Shown piece by piece: positions 35,426 through 43,609 of a DNA stretch of 47,202 nt. The translations under genes and the position numbers were made by a program. Below the pieces are notes generated by a model. The model searched no databases and was not told the origin of the DNA. It saw nothing but the letters and a program-made list of their open reading frames with translations. How positions within the stretch are numbered: position 1 is the first letter of the stretch; every line of letters begins with the position of its first letter. The stretch is from Actinomycetota bacterium. Lineage in GTDB: Bacteria; Actinomycetota; Thermoleophilia; Solirubrobacterales; 70-9. Location: positions 134,350-181,551 of the forward strand of contig VAYN01000013.1 of NCBI GenBank assembly GCA_005885405.1, given 5' to 3'.

Positions 35426-37621
35426 ATGAGACGCTTTGCCACCTGGACCACCGGCCACCGCAAGACGGTGATCATCAGCTGGGCTGTCGCCCTTTTCGCG
35501 ATGATCGCGATCTCCGGTTCGGTGGGCGCCGATTTCAGCGAAGAATTCAGTCTTCCCGATTCCGACTCGAAGGAAGCGCTGGATCTGCTGGAAGAAAAGT
35601 TCCCGGCGCAGTCGGGGGAAACGGCGCAGATCGTCTTCAAGGCGGACTCCGGCGTCGAGTCGGCGGCGGTGAAGCGGAAGATGGAGAAGGTCTTCTCCGA
35701 AGTCGAAGAGGAACCGCACGTCAGCGAAGTCGCCAGTCCCTACGAAAGCGGCGGCGCGGCGGCGGTCAGCGACGACGGCAAGATCGCCTACGCGACGGTC
35801 CAGTTCGACGTCGCCGGCCCCGACCTCGACACCGAGGAAGCCGAGCGGGTGATGAAGACCGCGCAGGCCGCCGCCAGCGACGGGCTGCAGATCGAGCTCG
35901 GCGGCTCGCCGATCGAGGAAGTCCGAGGCGAAGAAGAAGAAGGCTTCTCCGAGGCGATCGGGCTGCTCGCCGCGATCGTCGTCCTGCTGCTGACCTTCGG
36001 CTCTGTTGTGGCGATGGGGCTGCCGATCATCACCGCCCTCTTCGCGCTCGGCGTCGGGATCAGCTTCATCACCCTCGGCACCCACGTCTTCAACACGGCG
36101 GATTTCGCTCCCCAGCTGGCCTTCATGATCGGGCTCGGCGTCGGCGTTGACTACGCCCTCTTCATCCTCACCCGCTTCCGCAACGGGCTAACCGAGGGAT
36201 ACGAGCCGCGCGAGGCGGCGATCGCCGCGATCGACACCGCCGGCCGCGCCGTTCTTTTTGCCGCGATCACGGTGATCATCGCCCTGCTGGGGATGATGCT
36301 GCTCGGCCTCAGCTTCCTCTACGGGGTGGCGGTCGCGGCGGCGCTTGCGGTCTTCTTCACGATGGTCAGCGCCCTGACGCTGCTGCCGGCGCTACTGACG
36401 ATCGTCGGCCGGCGTGTCGACCGGCTCCGCATCCCCGGCCTCGGTCGCGGCAAACGGAGCGTCGACGAAGGCACCTGGTGGTCTCGCTGGAGCGCCCGCA
36501 TCCAGCGGCGCCCGTGGACGGCGGCGCTACTCTCGGGCGCGCTCCTGCTCGCGCTCTGCATCCCCACCCTCTCGCTGCGCCTCGGCACCAACGACGCCGG
36601 CACCGACCCGGAGGGGACGACTACGCGCCAGGCTTACGACCTGCTCGCCGAAGGCTTCGGACCGGGCTTCAACGGCCCCTTCGTGATCGCCGCCGAGCTC
36701 CCCGAAAAGGGCGATGACGAAGCGCTGCAGACGCTCCACACCGAACTTCAGAAGGAAGAAGGCGTCGAAGCGGTCACCGACGTCACGCTCAACCCGAACG
36801 AAACGGTCGGCGTCTTCCAGCTCTACCCGACGACCTCGCCGCAGAGCGTCGACACGACCGACCTGCTTGACCGCATCCGCGACGACTCGATCCCGCCGGT
36901 CGAGGAAGCGACGGGTGCCCAGGTGCACGTCGGCGGCGTCAACGCGATCTTCGAGGACTTCGGGACCGCGATCGCCGAAAAGCTGCCGCTCTTCATCGGC
37001 GTCGTCGTCCTCCTCTCGGCGCTGCTGCTGATGATCGTCTTCCGCTCGATCTGGGTGCCGCTGAAGGCGATCGTGATGAACCTGCTCTCGATCGGCGCCG
37101 CCTTCGGGCTAATCGTCGCCGTCTTCCAGTGGGGCTGGGGCGCGAGCCTGATCGGCGTCGACAGCACCGGCCCGATCATCTCGTTCTTCCCGATCTTCCT
37201 CTTCTCGATCGTCTTCGGGCTCTCGATGGACTACGAGGTCTTCCTGATGTCGCGGATCCACGAGGAGTGGGAACACACCAAAGACGCCTCCGAGGCCGTG
37301 ACCCGCGGCCTCGCCCTGACCGGGCGCGTGATCACCGCCGCGGCGGCGATCATGGTCACCGTCTTCGCCGCCTTCATGCTCGGCGAAGACCGGATCATCA
37401 AACTCTTCGGCCTCGGCCTCGCCTCGGCGGTCTTCATCGACGCCGTGATCATCCGCTCGGTCCTCGTCCCTGCGATCATGCAGCTGCTGGGCGAGCGGGC
37501 CTGGTGGTTCCCCGATTGGCTAGACCGGATCCTGCCGAAGCTGCACGTGGAGCCCGAAGAGGGCGACCCGTCGCCGACCGGCGAGCATCCTGTGGTCGCT
37601 GCGGCTGAGTCTGACGGTTAG
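35426..37621 (+). CDS. MMPL/RND-family transporter
   Basis: A 731-residue MMPL exporter with two repeats, each one transmembrane helix, a large extracytoplasmic domain and five further helices. First helix near TVIISWAVALFAMIAISG; the MMPL signatures FMIGLGVGVDYALFILTRFR and FSIVFGLSMDYEVFLMSRIH contain the Asp-Tyr pairs of proton relay. Relatives export lipids or lipopeptides; the substrate is not predictable. It is divergent from fakA and, together with the DUF559 gene, interrupts the rpmB-fakA-recG order. The C-terminus is short and acidic. Confidence 0.9.
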   Translation: MRRFATWTTGHRKTVIISWAVALFAMIAISGSVGADFSEEFSLPDSDSKEALDLLEEKFPAQSGETAQIVFKADSGVESAAVKRKMEKVFSEVEEEPHVSEVASPYESGGAAAVSDDGKIAYATVQFDVAGPDLDTEEAERVMKTAQAAASDGLQIELGGSPIEEVRGEEEEGFSEAIGLLAAIVVLLLTFGSVVAMGLPIITALFALGVGISFITLGTHVFNTADFAPQLAFMIGLGVGVDYALFILTRFRNGLTEGYEPREAAIAAIDTAGRAVLFAAITVIIALLGMMLLGLSFLYGVAVAAALAVFFTMVSALTLLPALLTIVGRRVDRLRIPGLGRGKRSVDEGTWWSRWSARIQRRPWTAALLSGALLLALCIPTLSLRLGTNDAGTDPEGTTTRQAYDLLAEGFGPGFNGPFVIAAELPEKGDDEALQTLHTELQKEEGVEAVTDVTLNPNETVGVFQLYPTTSPQSVDTTDLLDRIRDDSIPPVEEATGAQVHVGGVNAIFEDFGTAIAEKLPLFIGVVVLLSALLLMIVFRSIWVPLKAIVMNLLSIGAAFGLIVAVFQWGWGASLIGVDSTGPIISFFPIFLFSIVFGLSMDYEVFLMSRIHEEWEHTKDASEAVTRGLALTGRVITAAAAIMVTVFAAFMLGEDRIIKLFGLGLASAVFIDAVIIRSVLVPAIMQLLGERAWWFPDWLDRILPKLHVEPEEGDPSPTGEHPVVAAAESDG

Positions 37622-38525
37622 GCGGCGGGAGCCCGGCTGAGGGCGCGCGTTACGTCTTCGGCGACGCGGGCGGGTTCGGATTCGAGCTGCGTGTCGTCGT
37701 AGCGCAGGACGGTGTAGCCGGCAGAGCGGAGATCGAGGTCGCGAGCGTGGTCGTCTTGGAAGGCGACGGAGCCGCGGTGGTAGGTCCAGAAGTCGGTCTC
37801 GACTACGACTCTCTGGTCACGCCAGAGGAAATCCACGGTCCAGCGGCCCAGCTTGACGTTGACCTCCGGGTGCGGGAGGCCGTAGCGGTGGACGATGTCG
37901 AGGAAGAGGGTCTCGAGGTCTGAGCGGGTGCGGTCGGTGGTCAGGTGTTCGAGGCGGTAGCCCTTGAGCTCGGCCTGGCGGGTCGCGCGACGGAGGAGGT
38001 GGGGCTCGAGGAATGAGGTGCTTCGGAGATCTTCGAGGGTGCGGGCGACGGTCGTGACCGGGATGTTGTGGCGGTGGGTGACTAGGAGCCTTCCCCGTCG
38101 CCCTCCTTCTTGCTGCGAGTAGGAGGGCGACGGGGAAGGCTCTGGGTGCGGGTTGAGGGAGGGGTGCGGTGGAGGTGGATTCCTCGGCGGCGGGCACGGC
38201 CCGAGGTTGAGGGGACGGAGACGTGGATGGGACCGTCGATTGGTTTCAGGAGCTCCCAGAGGACCGCGGCGGAGACGTGGCTCAAGACGGCGCCTGGGCC
38301 GCAGGCGAGCACCGCCGCCATGAAGAGTTCGCGGAGGCTTCGAGGTGGGTGTCCGAGGGTGTAGACGCCTTGGTGGACACGGTGAAGCTGGCCTTTGCGG
38401 ACGCGGATCGTGATCGCTTTCGACCCTAGGCCGCACGCTTCAAGCTGCCGCCTCGTGAGCGCTCCATGCTGCCGGGCGGCGGTTTCGGCTGCCGCCGCAT
38501 CGGGCGTGTCGACTTTTGCCTCCAT
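37618..38525 (-). pseudogene. AbiEi-antitoxin-domain/DUF559 protein gene, frame broken at a hairpin
   Basis: The N-terminal half from ATG 38525 (ETAARQHGALTRRQLEACGL, then HRVHQGVYTLGH, LACGPGAVLSHVSAAVLWEL, RRRGIHLHRT) is the winged-helix AbiEi-like domain. It ends at a stop at 38082. The C-terminal half lies in another frame (NIPVTTVARTLEDL to VVVETDFWTYHRGSVAFQDD) and is the DUF559 endonuclease-like fold. The switch falls near CGCACCCCTCCCTC (about 38150-38165), beside a 57-bp hairpin (38086-38142) that adds about 19 residues relative to the expected family spacing. The gene is either inactivated or needs frameshifting. Confidence 0.75.
38086..38142. repeat. Perfect 22-bp inverted repeat (57-bp hairpin) inside the DUF559 gene
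   Basis: Arms of 22 bp (38086-38107 and 38121-38142), beginning GAGCCTTCCCCGTCG and ending with its reverse complement, are separated by 13 bp. There are no mismatches. The length is 19 codons. It does not share ends with the three-copy family, so it may be a different small palindromic element. Confidence 0.8.
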
Positions 38526-38603
38526 ATGGACGCAAAAGTCGACAGAGGGCTCGATCTCTCCCCCTACCCGCTGCTTTTTCGCGCCCTTTGGGCGCTTGAG
38601 ACG

Positions 38604-38795
38604 CTAAGCGGCCTTGGTGACCTTGCCGGCCTTCAGGCAACGCGTGCACACGTAGGTGCGAAGGGGGCGGCCGTTCTCTTGGATCCTCACCTTTTGCAGG
38701 TTCGGGTCGAAGCGGCGCTTGGTGGCGACCATCGAGTGGCTTCGGGACTGGCCGAACGCTGGTCCCTTGCCGCAGCTGTGACATACCTTGGCCAT
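38604..38795 (-). CDS. rpmB: 50S ribosomal protein L28, cysteine-containing form
   Basis: A 63-residue L28: MAKVCHSCGKGPAFGQSRSH, FDPNLQKVRIQENGRP, YVCTRCLKAGKV, with CxxC pairs in both halves that could bind zinc. It lies after ribH and is expressed from its own promoter copy. It belongs next to fakA-recG in related genomes, from which it is separated here by the MMPL and DUF559 genes. Confidence 0.95.
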   Translation of the reverse strand: MAKVCHSCGKGPAFGQSRSHSMVATKRRFDPNLQKVRIQENGRPLRTYVCTRCLKAGKVTKAA

Positions 38796-38811
38796 CGGTC
38801 GCGGGATGGTA
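38796..38811 (-). promoter_or_regulatory. Leaderless-type promoter of rpmB
   Basis: The same 16 bp as at rpmF, CGGTCGCGGGATGGTA on the plus strand, placing TACCAT 10 nt before the ATG. Upstream similarity includes GCCTGCACCC. The repeated sequence ahead of two otherwise unlinked ribosomal protein genes argues for shared regulation. Confidence 0.6.
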
Positions 38812-38833
38812 CAGGGTGCAGGCGCTGGGGCGC

Positions 38834-39361
38834 CTAGCCGCCCACTGCTCGCTTGAGGAGGGCCATGCGGGCTACCGTCAGGGCGGCGTTGCGGCCTTGG
38901 TCGCGCTTGTCGCCGCCGGCGCGGGCCAGGGCCTGCTCCATGTTGTCGCAGGTGATGACGCCGAAGGCGCAGGGAACCCCGGTCGCCAGTTGCACGTCCT
39001 GGATGCCGCGGGCGGACTCGGCGCAGACGAAGTCGTAGTGGTCGGTCTCGCCGCGGATGACGACCCCGAGGCAGGCGACGCCGCCGATCTCCAGGCCGCC
39101 GTTGTGTTTGGCGTTGTCGCGGCGAACGCCGTCGATGATTTCTTTGGCCGCAAAGGGGAGCTCGTAGGCGCCTGGGACCGACTGGTGGGTGACGTTGCCG
39201 ATCGGGACGCCGGCCATCTGGAACCCGTGGTCGGCGCCGTCGAGCAGGCGCAGCGCCAGGTCCTCGTAGAAGCGGCCGACGACGACCGCGAACTGGAGTT
39301 TCTCCAGCTTCGCCTTCTCCTCCTCGCTGAACTGCTCGAGGAACGCCCCCGCCTCAGCCAT
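38834..39361 (-). CDS. ribH: 6,7-dimethyl-8-ribityllumazine synthase
   Basis: A 175-residue lumazine synthase joining the ribityl-pyrimidine and butanone phosphate. [54 protein letters not shown] with the catalytic His region, and [21 protein letters not shown] are present. It has a somewhat long N-terminal helix ([16 protein letters not shown]). ATG overlaps the ribBA stop by 8 bp. Last gene of the rib operon. Confidence 0.95.
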   Translation of the reverse strand: MAEAGAFLEQFSEEEKAKLEKLQFAVVVGRFYEDLALRLLDGADHGFQMAGVPIGNVTHQSVPGAYELPFAAKEIIDGVRRDNAKHNGGLEIGGVACLGVVIRGETDHYDFVCAESARGIQDVQLATGVPCAFGVITCDNMEQALARAGGDKRDQGRNAALTVARMALLKRAVGG

Positions 39362-40682
39362 TGCCGTCCTTTGCCTCCGCGGCGTCCCGTTCCTCCTCGT
39401 CGTGGATCATCTCCTCGTCGAGGGCGAGGCCCTGGTGGTGCAGCGAGTGGCCCATCTTGTCGCGCTTGGCGCGCAGGTAGGCCTCGTTGTGGGCGTTGGG
39501 AACCGATTCGATCGGCACCTGCTCGCTGACCGAGAGCCCGTAACCCTCCAGCCCGATGATCTTTTTCGGGTTGTTGGTGAGGATGCGGATGCTGGTCAGG
39601 CCGAGGTCGCCGAGGATCTGGGCGCCGATCCCGTAGTCGCGCAGGTCCGCCGGTAGGCCCAGTTTGAGGTTGGCCTCGACGGTGTCGGCGCCCTCCTCCT
39701 GCAGTTTGTAGGCGCGGAGCTTGTTCAGCAGCCCGATTCCCCGTCCCTCCTGGGAGAGGTAGAGAAGGACGCCCTTGCCCTCGCGCTCGATCATCGAGAG
39801 CGCCGCTTCCAGCTGTTCGCCGCAGTCGCAGCGCATCGAGTGGAAAACGTCGCCGGTGAGGCACTCGCTGTGGACGCGGACGAGCACGTCGTCGGCTCCG
39901 TCGACGTCGCCCTTGACCATCGCCACGTGGTGTTTGTCGTCGACCAGGGAGCGGTAACCGACCGCCTGGAAGTCGCCGAACGCGGTCGGCAGCGCCGTCG
40001 CCACCACCCGCTCGACCAGTTTCTCGGTCCGCCGCCGGTAGGCGATCAGGTCGGCGACCGTGATCATCAGCAGCCCGTGCTTCTCGCAGTAGGGGACGAG
40101 GTCCGGGACCCGGGCCATCGTCCCGTCGTCGTTCATGATCTCGCAGATCACGCCGCTGGGATGGAGGCCGGCGAGGCGCGCCAGGTCGACCGAGGCCTCG
40201 GTCTGGCCGGCGCGCTCCAACACGCCGCCGTCTTTGGCTTTGAGCGGGAAGACGTGGCCGGGCTGGACGAGGTCGCGCGGCTTCGCCTCAGGGTCGATCG
40301 CGACCTGGATCGTGTGGGCGCGGTCGTGGGCGGAGATGCCGGTGGTGACGCCTTCGCGCGCCTCGACCGAGACCGTGAAAGCGGTCTGCAACGGCGCTTC
40401 GTTCTTCGCCGCCATCAGGTTGAGCCCGAGCGCTTCGCAGCGCTCGCCGGTGAGCGAGAGGCAGATCAGCCCCCGCCCCTCCTTGGCCATGAAGTTGATC
40501 GCCTCCGGCGTCGCGAACTGGGCCGCCATCGTCAGGTCGCCCTCGTTCTCGCGGTTCTCGTCGTCGCAGACGACGACCATGCGACCGGCGCGGATCTCCT
40601 CGATCGCATCCTCGATCGTCGCGAACGGGCTCTTCGCCTCCGTGCTCTGGTCTTGTCTTTGCGTCTCGGCCATAGTGCTCAC
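39354..40682 (-). CDS. ribBA: Bifunctional 3,4-dihydroxy-2-butanone 4-phosphate synthase / GTP cyclohydrolase II
   Basis: 442 residues. RibB domain (about 20-220) with [20 protein letters not shown] and [12 protein letters not shown]. RibA domain (about 225-425) with zinc-site cysteines in [40 protein letters not shown], and [19 protein letters not shown]. Both activities should be intact; they supply the two branches of riboflavin synthesis. The start GTG 40682 overlaps the ribE stop as GTGA. The C-terminus is extended by an acidic tail. Confidence 0.95.
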   Translation of the reverse strand: MSTMAETQRQDQSTEAKSPFATIEDAIEEIRAGRMVVVCDDENRENEGDLTMAAQFATPEAINFMAKEGRGLICLSLTGERCEALGLNLMAAKNEAPLQTAFTVSVEAREGVTTGISAHDRAHTIQVAIDPEAKPRDLVQPGHVFPLKAKDGGVLERAGQTEASVDLARLAGLHPSGVICEIMNDDGTMARVPDLVPYCEKHGLLMITVADLIAYRRRTEKLVERVVATALPTAFGDFQAVGYRSLVDDKHHVAMVKGDVDGADDVLVRVHSECLTGDVFHSMRCDCGEQLEAALSMIEREGKGVLLYLSQEGRGIGLLNKLRAYKLQEEGADTVEANLKLGLPADLRDYGIGAQILGDLGLTSIRILTNNPKKIIGLEGYGLSVSEQVPIESVPNAHNEAYLRAKRDKMGHSLHHQGLALDEEMIHDEEERDAAEAKDGNG

Positions 40683-41284
40683 GCCTGCTCCTTTCGGGCG
40701 AATGGTGACATCAATCGCTCCACGTACTTGGCGATCACGTCGGACTCCACGTTCAATCGGTCTCCTGGCGCCAAATCGCCGAGGTTGGTTCGCTCCAGCG
40801 TCTCGGGGATGAGCGAGACCTCGACCCAGCCGTCGCCTAGCTGGGAGATGGTGAGGCTGACGCCGTTGAGGGTGATCGAGCCCTTGTCGACGGCGAACTG
40901 GACGAGCTGGGTAGGGAGATCGACACGGAGGCGCCTGGCGAAGCCGTCGTCCTCGACAGACGAGACGGTACCGACGCCGTCGACGTGGCCCTGGACGATG
41001 TGGCCGCCGAGGCGCTCGCCGACTTTCATCGCCAGCTCGAGGTTGACGCGGTCGCCTTGCCCGACCCCGCCCAGAGCGGTGACCTCGAGCGTCTGGTTCA
41101 TCGCCTCGGTCTCGAAGCTGTCGCCGTTGACTGCGATGGCGGTGAGGCAGCAGCCGTTGACGGCGATCGAGTCGCCGAGGGAGAGCTCGGCGGCGAGGCG
41201 GGAGGAGATGCGCAGCCGGGCGCCGTCTTCGGTGCGGTCTAGGGACTCGACGGTCCCGAGATCTTCGATCAGGCCGGTGAACAC
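40679..41284 (-). CDS. ribE: Riboflavin synthase alpha chain
   Basis: A 201-residue riboflavin synthase with two lumazine-binding barrels: [15 protein letters not shown] and [15 protein letters not shown] in the first, [15 protein letters not shown] and [14 protein letters not shown] in the second. A C-terminal trimerisation helix follows. It dismutates two lumazines to riboflavin. GTG start 1 nt after the ribD stop, so translation is coupled. Confidence 0.95.
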   Translation of the reverse strand: MFTGLIEDLGTVESLDRTEDGARLRISSRLAAELSLGDSIAVNGCCLTAIAVNGDSFETEAMNQTLEVTALGGVGQGDRVNLELAMKVGERLGGHIVQGHVDGVGTVSSVEDDGFARRLRVDLPTQLVQFAVDKGSITLNGVSLTISQLGDGWVEVSLIPETLERTNLGDLAPGDRLNVESDVIAKYVERLMSPFARKEQA

Positions 41285-41285
41285 C

Positions 41286-42452
41286 TCACCACTCCTTGTA
41301 CGTCGCGGTGATTAGGAGGTCGTCTCCGACGGATTTGGTTGACGACATAAGGGTGGTCTGGCGCGCGGGTCCTGTCACGGCAGGGGACCCACCATGTCTT
41401 CCGGTAGCTAAAGCTTCCTCAGACATGGTCCCCCCTACCGTGCCACCCGCGCGAGGGGTGGAATTTGGTTGACGACCTAGGAGCACTGGGGCGATGAAGG
41501 TACGCGATTCGTCGATCAGTTCGACAGTGGCGAAGGAGGAGGCGAGGGTCTGGCCGCCCTCCAAGAAAAGGCTGGTGACTTCGCGGCGGCCCAGTTCACG
41601 CAAGGCGAGCTCCAAGTCCGGGGCGGAGATGATTTCGGCGCCCGCCTCTTTCAGGGCAGTGGTGCGGTCGGCGGGGGCGTTCGGGGCGGTGATGATCACC
41701 ACCGGCGCTTGGTCCAGGGTCGCGAGCAGTTGGGACTCCAGCGGCAGCCGCGCCTGCGAGTCGAAGACGACGCGCTTGGGCTGGCGGGCGCCCTCGATGC
41801 GGGCGGTGAGGAGCGGGTCGTCGGCTAGGGCGGTGCCGATGCCGACGGCGATCGCGTCGTGTTCGGCGCGCCAGCGGTGGACTAGCTCGCGGCTCTCGGG
41901 GCCGGAGATCCACGAGCTGTCGCCGGGCGCGGTCGCGGTCTGGCCGTCTAGGGACATCGCCATCTTGAGGACGACGAGGGGGAGGCCGGTGCGGGCGTGT
42001 TTGCGGAAGGGCTGGTTGAGGCGGCGGGCGGCGGTGGCCTCGGCGCCGCCGGCGAAGGCGACTTCGACGCCGCCGTCGCGGAGGATTCCGGGACCGCGGC
42101 CAGCGGCCTTCTCGCTCGGGTCGTCGGAGGCGATGACGACGCGGCCAATCCCGGCCTCGAGGATCGCCTCGACGCATGGCGGCTGTCGCCCCTGGTGAGC
42201 GCAGGGCTCGAGCGTCACGTACATCGTAGCTCCAGCCGGGTCCTCGCCGCGGCTGTGGCAGTCCTCAAGCACCGCGCGCTCCGCATGCAGGCCGCCAAGC
42301 TCGGCATGGAACCCCTCGCCGATGAACTCGCCATCGCGTACGAGCACAGCCCCCACCAGCGGGTTGGGGCTGACGCGTCCGCGTCCGCCCTCGGCGAGCT
42401 CCAGAGCACGCTTGAGGTGAGTCTGATCCGCGGAAGTAAGCTGGGAATCCAT
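41286..42452 (-). CDS. ribD: Riboflavin deaminase/reductase RibD with an element-derived insert
   Basis: 388 residues from ATG 42452. The deaminase domain has zinc-site HAERAVLEDC and TLEPCAHQGRQPPC. The reductase domain runs from LVVLKMAMSLDGQTATAPGD to SLFLEGGQTLASSF. Near the C-terminus, after LLGRQPNS, a structured repeat (41362-41453) supplies about 30 residues. These include unusual codons for this genome (GAA GCT TTA GCT). The typical ending VGDDLLITATYKEW then resumes. Family spacing predicts about 30 residues here against 48 present. An exact 14-bp direct repeat flanks the insert. Confidence 0.92.
   Translation of the reverse strand: MDSQLTSADQTHLKRALELAEGGRGRVSPNPLVGAVLVRDGEFIGEGFHAELGGLHAERAVLEDCHSRGEDPAGATMYVTLEPCAHQGRQPPCVEAILEAGIGRVVIASDDPSEKAAGRGPGILRDGGVEVAFAGGAEATAARRLNQPFRKHARTGLPLVVLKMAMSLDGQTATAPGDSSWISGPESRELVHRWRAEHDAIAVGIGTALADDPLLTARIEGARQPKRVVFDSQARLPLESQLLATLDQAPVVIITAPNAPADRTTALKEAGAEIISAPDLELALRELGRREVTSLFLEGGQTLASSFATVELIDESRTFIAPVLLGRQPNSTPRAGGTVGGTMSEEALATGRHGGSPAVTGPARQTTLMSSTKSVGDDLLITATYKEW
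41333..41476. repeat. 14-bp direct repeats flanking the ribD insert
   Basis: ATTTGGTTGACGAC occurs at 41333-41346 and again at 41463-41476, bracketing structured repeat copy C. The copies are 130 bp apart and are read in different frames of ribD. They could be a target duplication or part of a duplicated segment. Confidence 0.75.
41362..41453 (-). repeat. Structured dispersed repeat, copy C (inside ribD)
   Basis: On the minus strand: outer helix CGCGCGGGT with ACCCGCGCG, internal loop GG opposite ACAGG, inner helix starting CACGG/CCGTG and continuing imperfectly to ACCATGTCT/AGACATGGT, with an AT-rich loop of about 20 nt. The outer helix differs from copy A by compensating changes. Read on the ribD sense strand. 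Confidence 0.75.
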
Positions 42453-42486
42453 CGTTGACTGACTCGTCAATCAGTCTACTCCCCTC

Positions 42487-42558
42487 CCCGTGGGTGGCGA
42501 CGATGCGGGACCCGCGCCAGTTGGGCGCGGGGGTCGTATCGGAGACAGGACCCGCGGG
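42487..42558 (+). repeat. Structured dispersed repeat, copy D (ribD-glycosyltransferase intergenic)
   Basis: Outer helix CCCGTGGGT (42487-42495) with ACCCGCGGG (42550-42558), one T-G wobble; internal loop GG opposite ACAGG; closing C-G, then CGAT/ATCG and a GC-rich hairpin CCCGCGCC/GGCGCGGG. It lies between the divergent ribD and glycosyltransferase starts and would be in the leader of either transcript depending on the promoter. Confidence 0.7.
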
Positions 42559-42598
42559 TCGAGCGGCAGGCACCGGAATCAGTAGCGCGAATACGCTG

Positions 42599-43609
42599 AT
42601 GGCGATGAAACTCATCATCCAGATCCCTTGCCTCAACGAGGAGCAGACGCTCCCCGCGACCATCGCCGACCTCCCGCGCGAGGTCCCGGGCATCGACGAG
42701 GTCGAGTTCCTCGTCGTCGACGACGGCAGTACCGATCGCACCGTCAAGGTCGCCCGCGAGTGCGGGGTCGACCACATCGTCCGCCTCACCAACAACAAGG
42801 GGCTCGCCGCCGGGTTCCAGGCGGGCCTCGACGCCTGCCTCAAGCTCGGCGCCGACGTCGTCGTCAACACCGACGCCGACAACCAGTACGACGGCGCCGA
42901 CGTGCCGAAGCTGGTGGCGCCGATCGTCGCGGGCGAGGCCGACATGGTCATCGGCGACCGCCAGGTCGACCAGATCGACCACTTCTCCGGCTCGAAGAAA
43001 GGGCTGCAGCGGATCGGCAGCTGGGTCGTGCGCCGCCTCTCCGGCACCGAGGTCAGCGACGCCACCTCCGGCTTCCGGGCCTACAACCGCGAGGCCGCCC
43101 TGCAGCTCCTGGTCGTCGACAACTTCACCTACACGCTGGAGAGCCTGATCCAGGCCGGGAAGATGCTGATCGCCGTCGACGAGGTCGAGATCGGAACCAA
43201 TCCGAAGACGCGCGAGTCCCGCCTCTTCGACTCGACCGGCGCCTACGTGCGCCGCAACGCGCCGGCGATCCTCCGCATCTACGCCCGCTACGAGCCGCTG
43301 CGCGCCTTCGCCACCGCCGGCGCCGTCGTCCTCTTCTTCGCCCTCTGCGCCTGGCTGCCGTTCCTGATCGACTGGATCTTCAACGGCGACAGCACCGGCC
43401 ACATCCAGTCGCTGATCCTCGGCGCCGTCCTCTTCATCGCCGCGATGCAGCTTTTCGCCCTCGGCGTCATCGGCGACCTCCTCGCCGGCCAGCGGGTGAT
43501 GACCCAGCGCGTCTTCGAGCGGGTGCGGCGGGTCGAGCTGGCGCTCGGGGTCGAGCCCTCCCATTACGAGCGCGGTGGCAAGCCGGTCGGCCGCGAGAGC
43601 GCCGAGTGA
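42599..43609 (+). CDS. Family 2 glycosyltransferase with C-terminal membrane segments
   Basis: A 336-residue GT-A enzyme. IIQIPCLNEEQTLPATIADL, the nucleotide-binding VVDDGSTDRT, and DxD-type NTDADNQYDG define the DPM/DPG synthase-like fold. Two C-terminal helices (VVLFFALCAWLPFLIDWIF and LILGAVLFIAAMQLFALGVI) resemble polyprenyl-phosphate sugar transferases. ATG 42599 or 42605 (MAMKLII) begins the conserved part. Its stop overlaps the next gene as GTGA, so it probably works with the flippase-like protein in making or exporting a surface glycan. Confidence 0.88.
   Translation: MAMKLIIQIPCLNEEQTLPATIADLPREVPGIDEVEFLVVDDGSTDRTVKVARECGVDHIVRLTNNKGLAAGFQAGLDACLKLGADVVVNTDADNQYDGADVPKLVAPIVAGEADMVIGDRQVDQIDHFSGSKKGLQRIGSWVVRRLSGTEVSDATSGFRAYNREAALQLLVVDNFTYTLESLIQAGKMLIAVDEVEIGTNPKTRESRLFDSTGAYVRRNAPAILRIYARYEPLRAFATAGAVVLFFALCAWLPFLIDWIFNGDSTGHIQSLILGAVLFIAAMQLFALGVIGDLLAGQRVMTQRVFERVRRVELALGVEPSHYERGGKPVGRESAE

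Noticed and set aside
42453..42604. FMN riboswitch upstream of ribD
   Set aside because: The conserved RFN stretches cannot be found on the minus strand, and the spacer is filled by repeat copy D.
42628..43605. N-terminal extension of the flippase through the glycosyltransferase gene
   Set aside because: The sequence is arginine- and proline-rich shadow of the glycosyltransferase in another frame; the GTGA overlap at 43606 gives a proper start.
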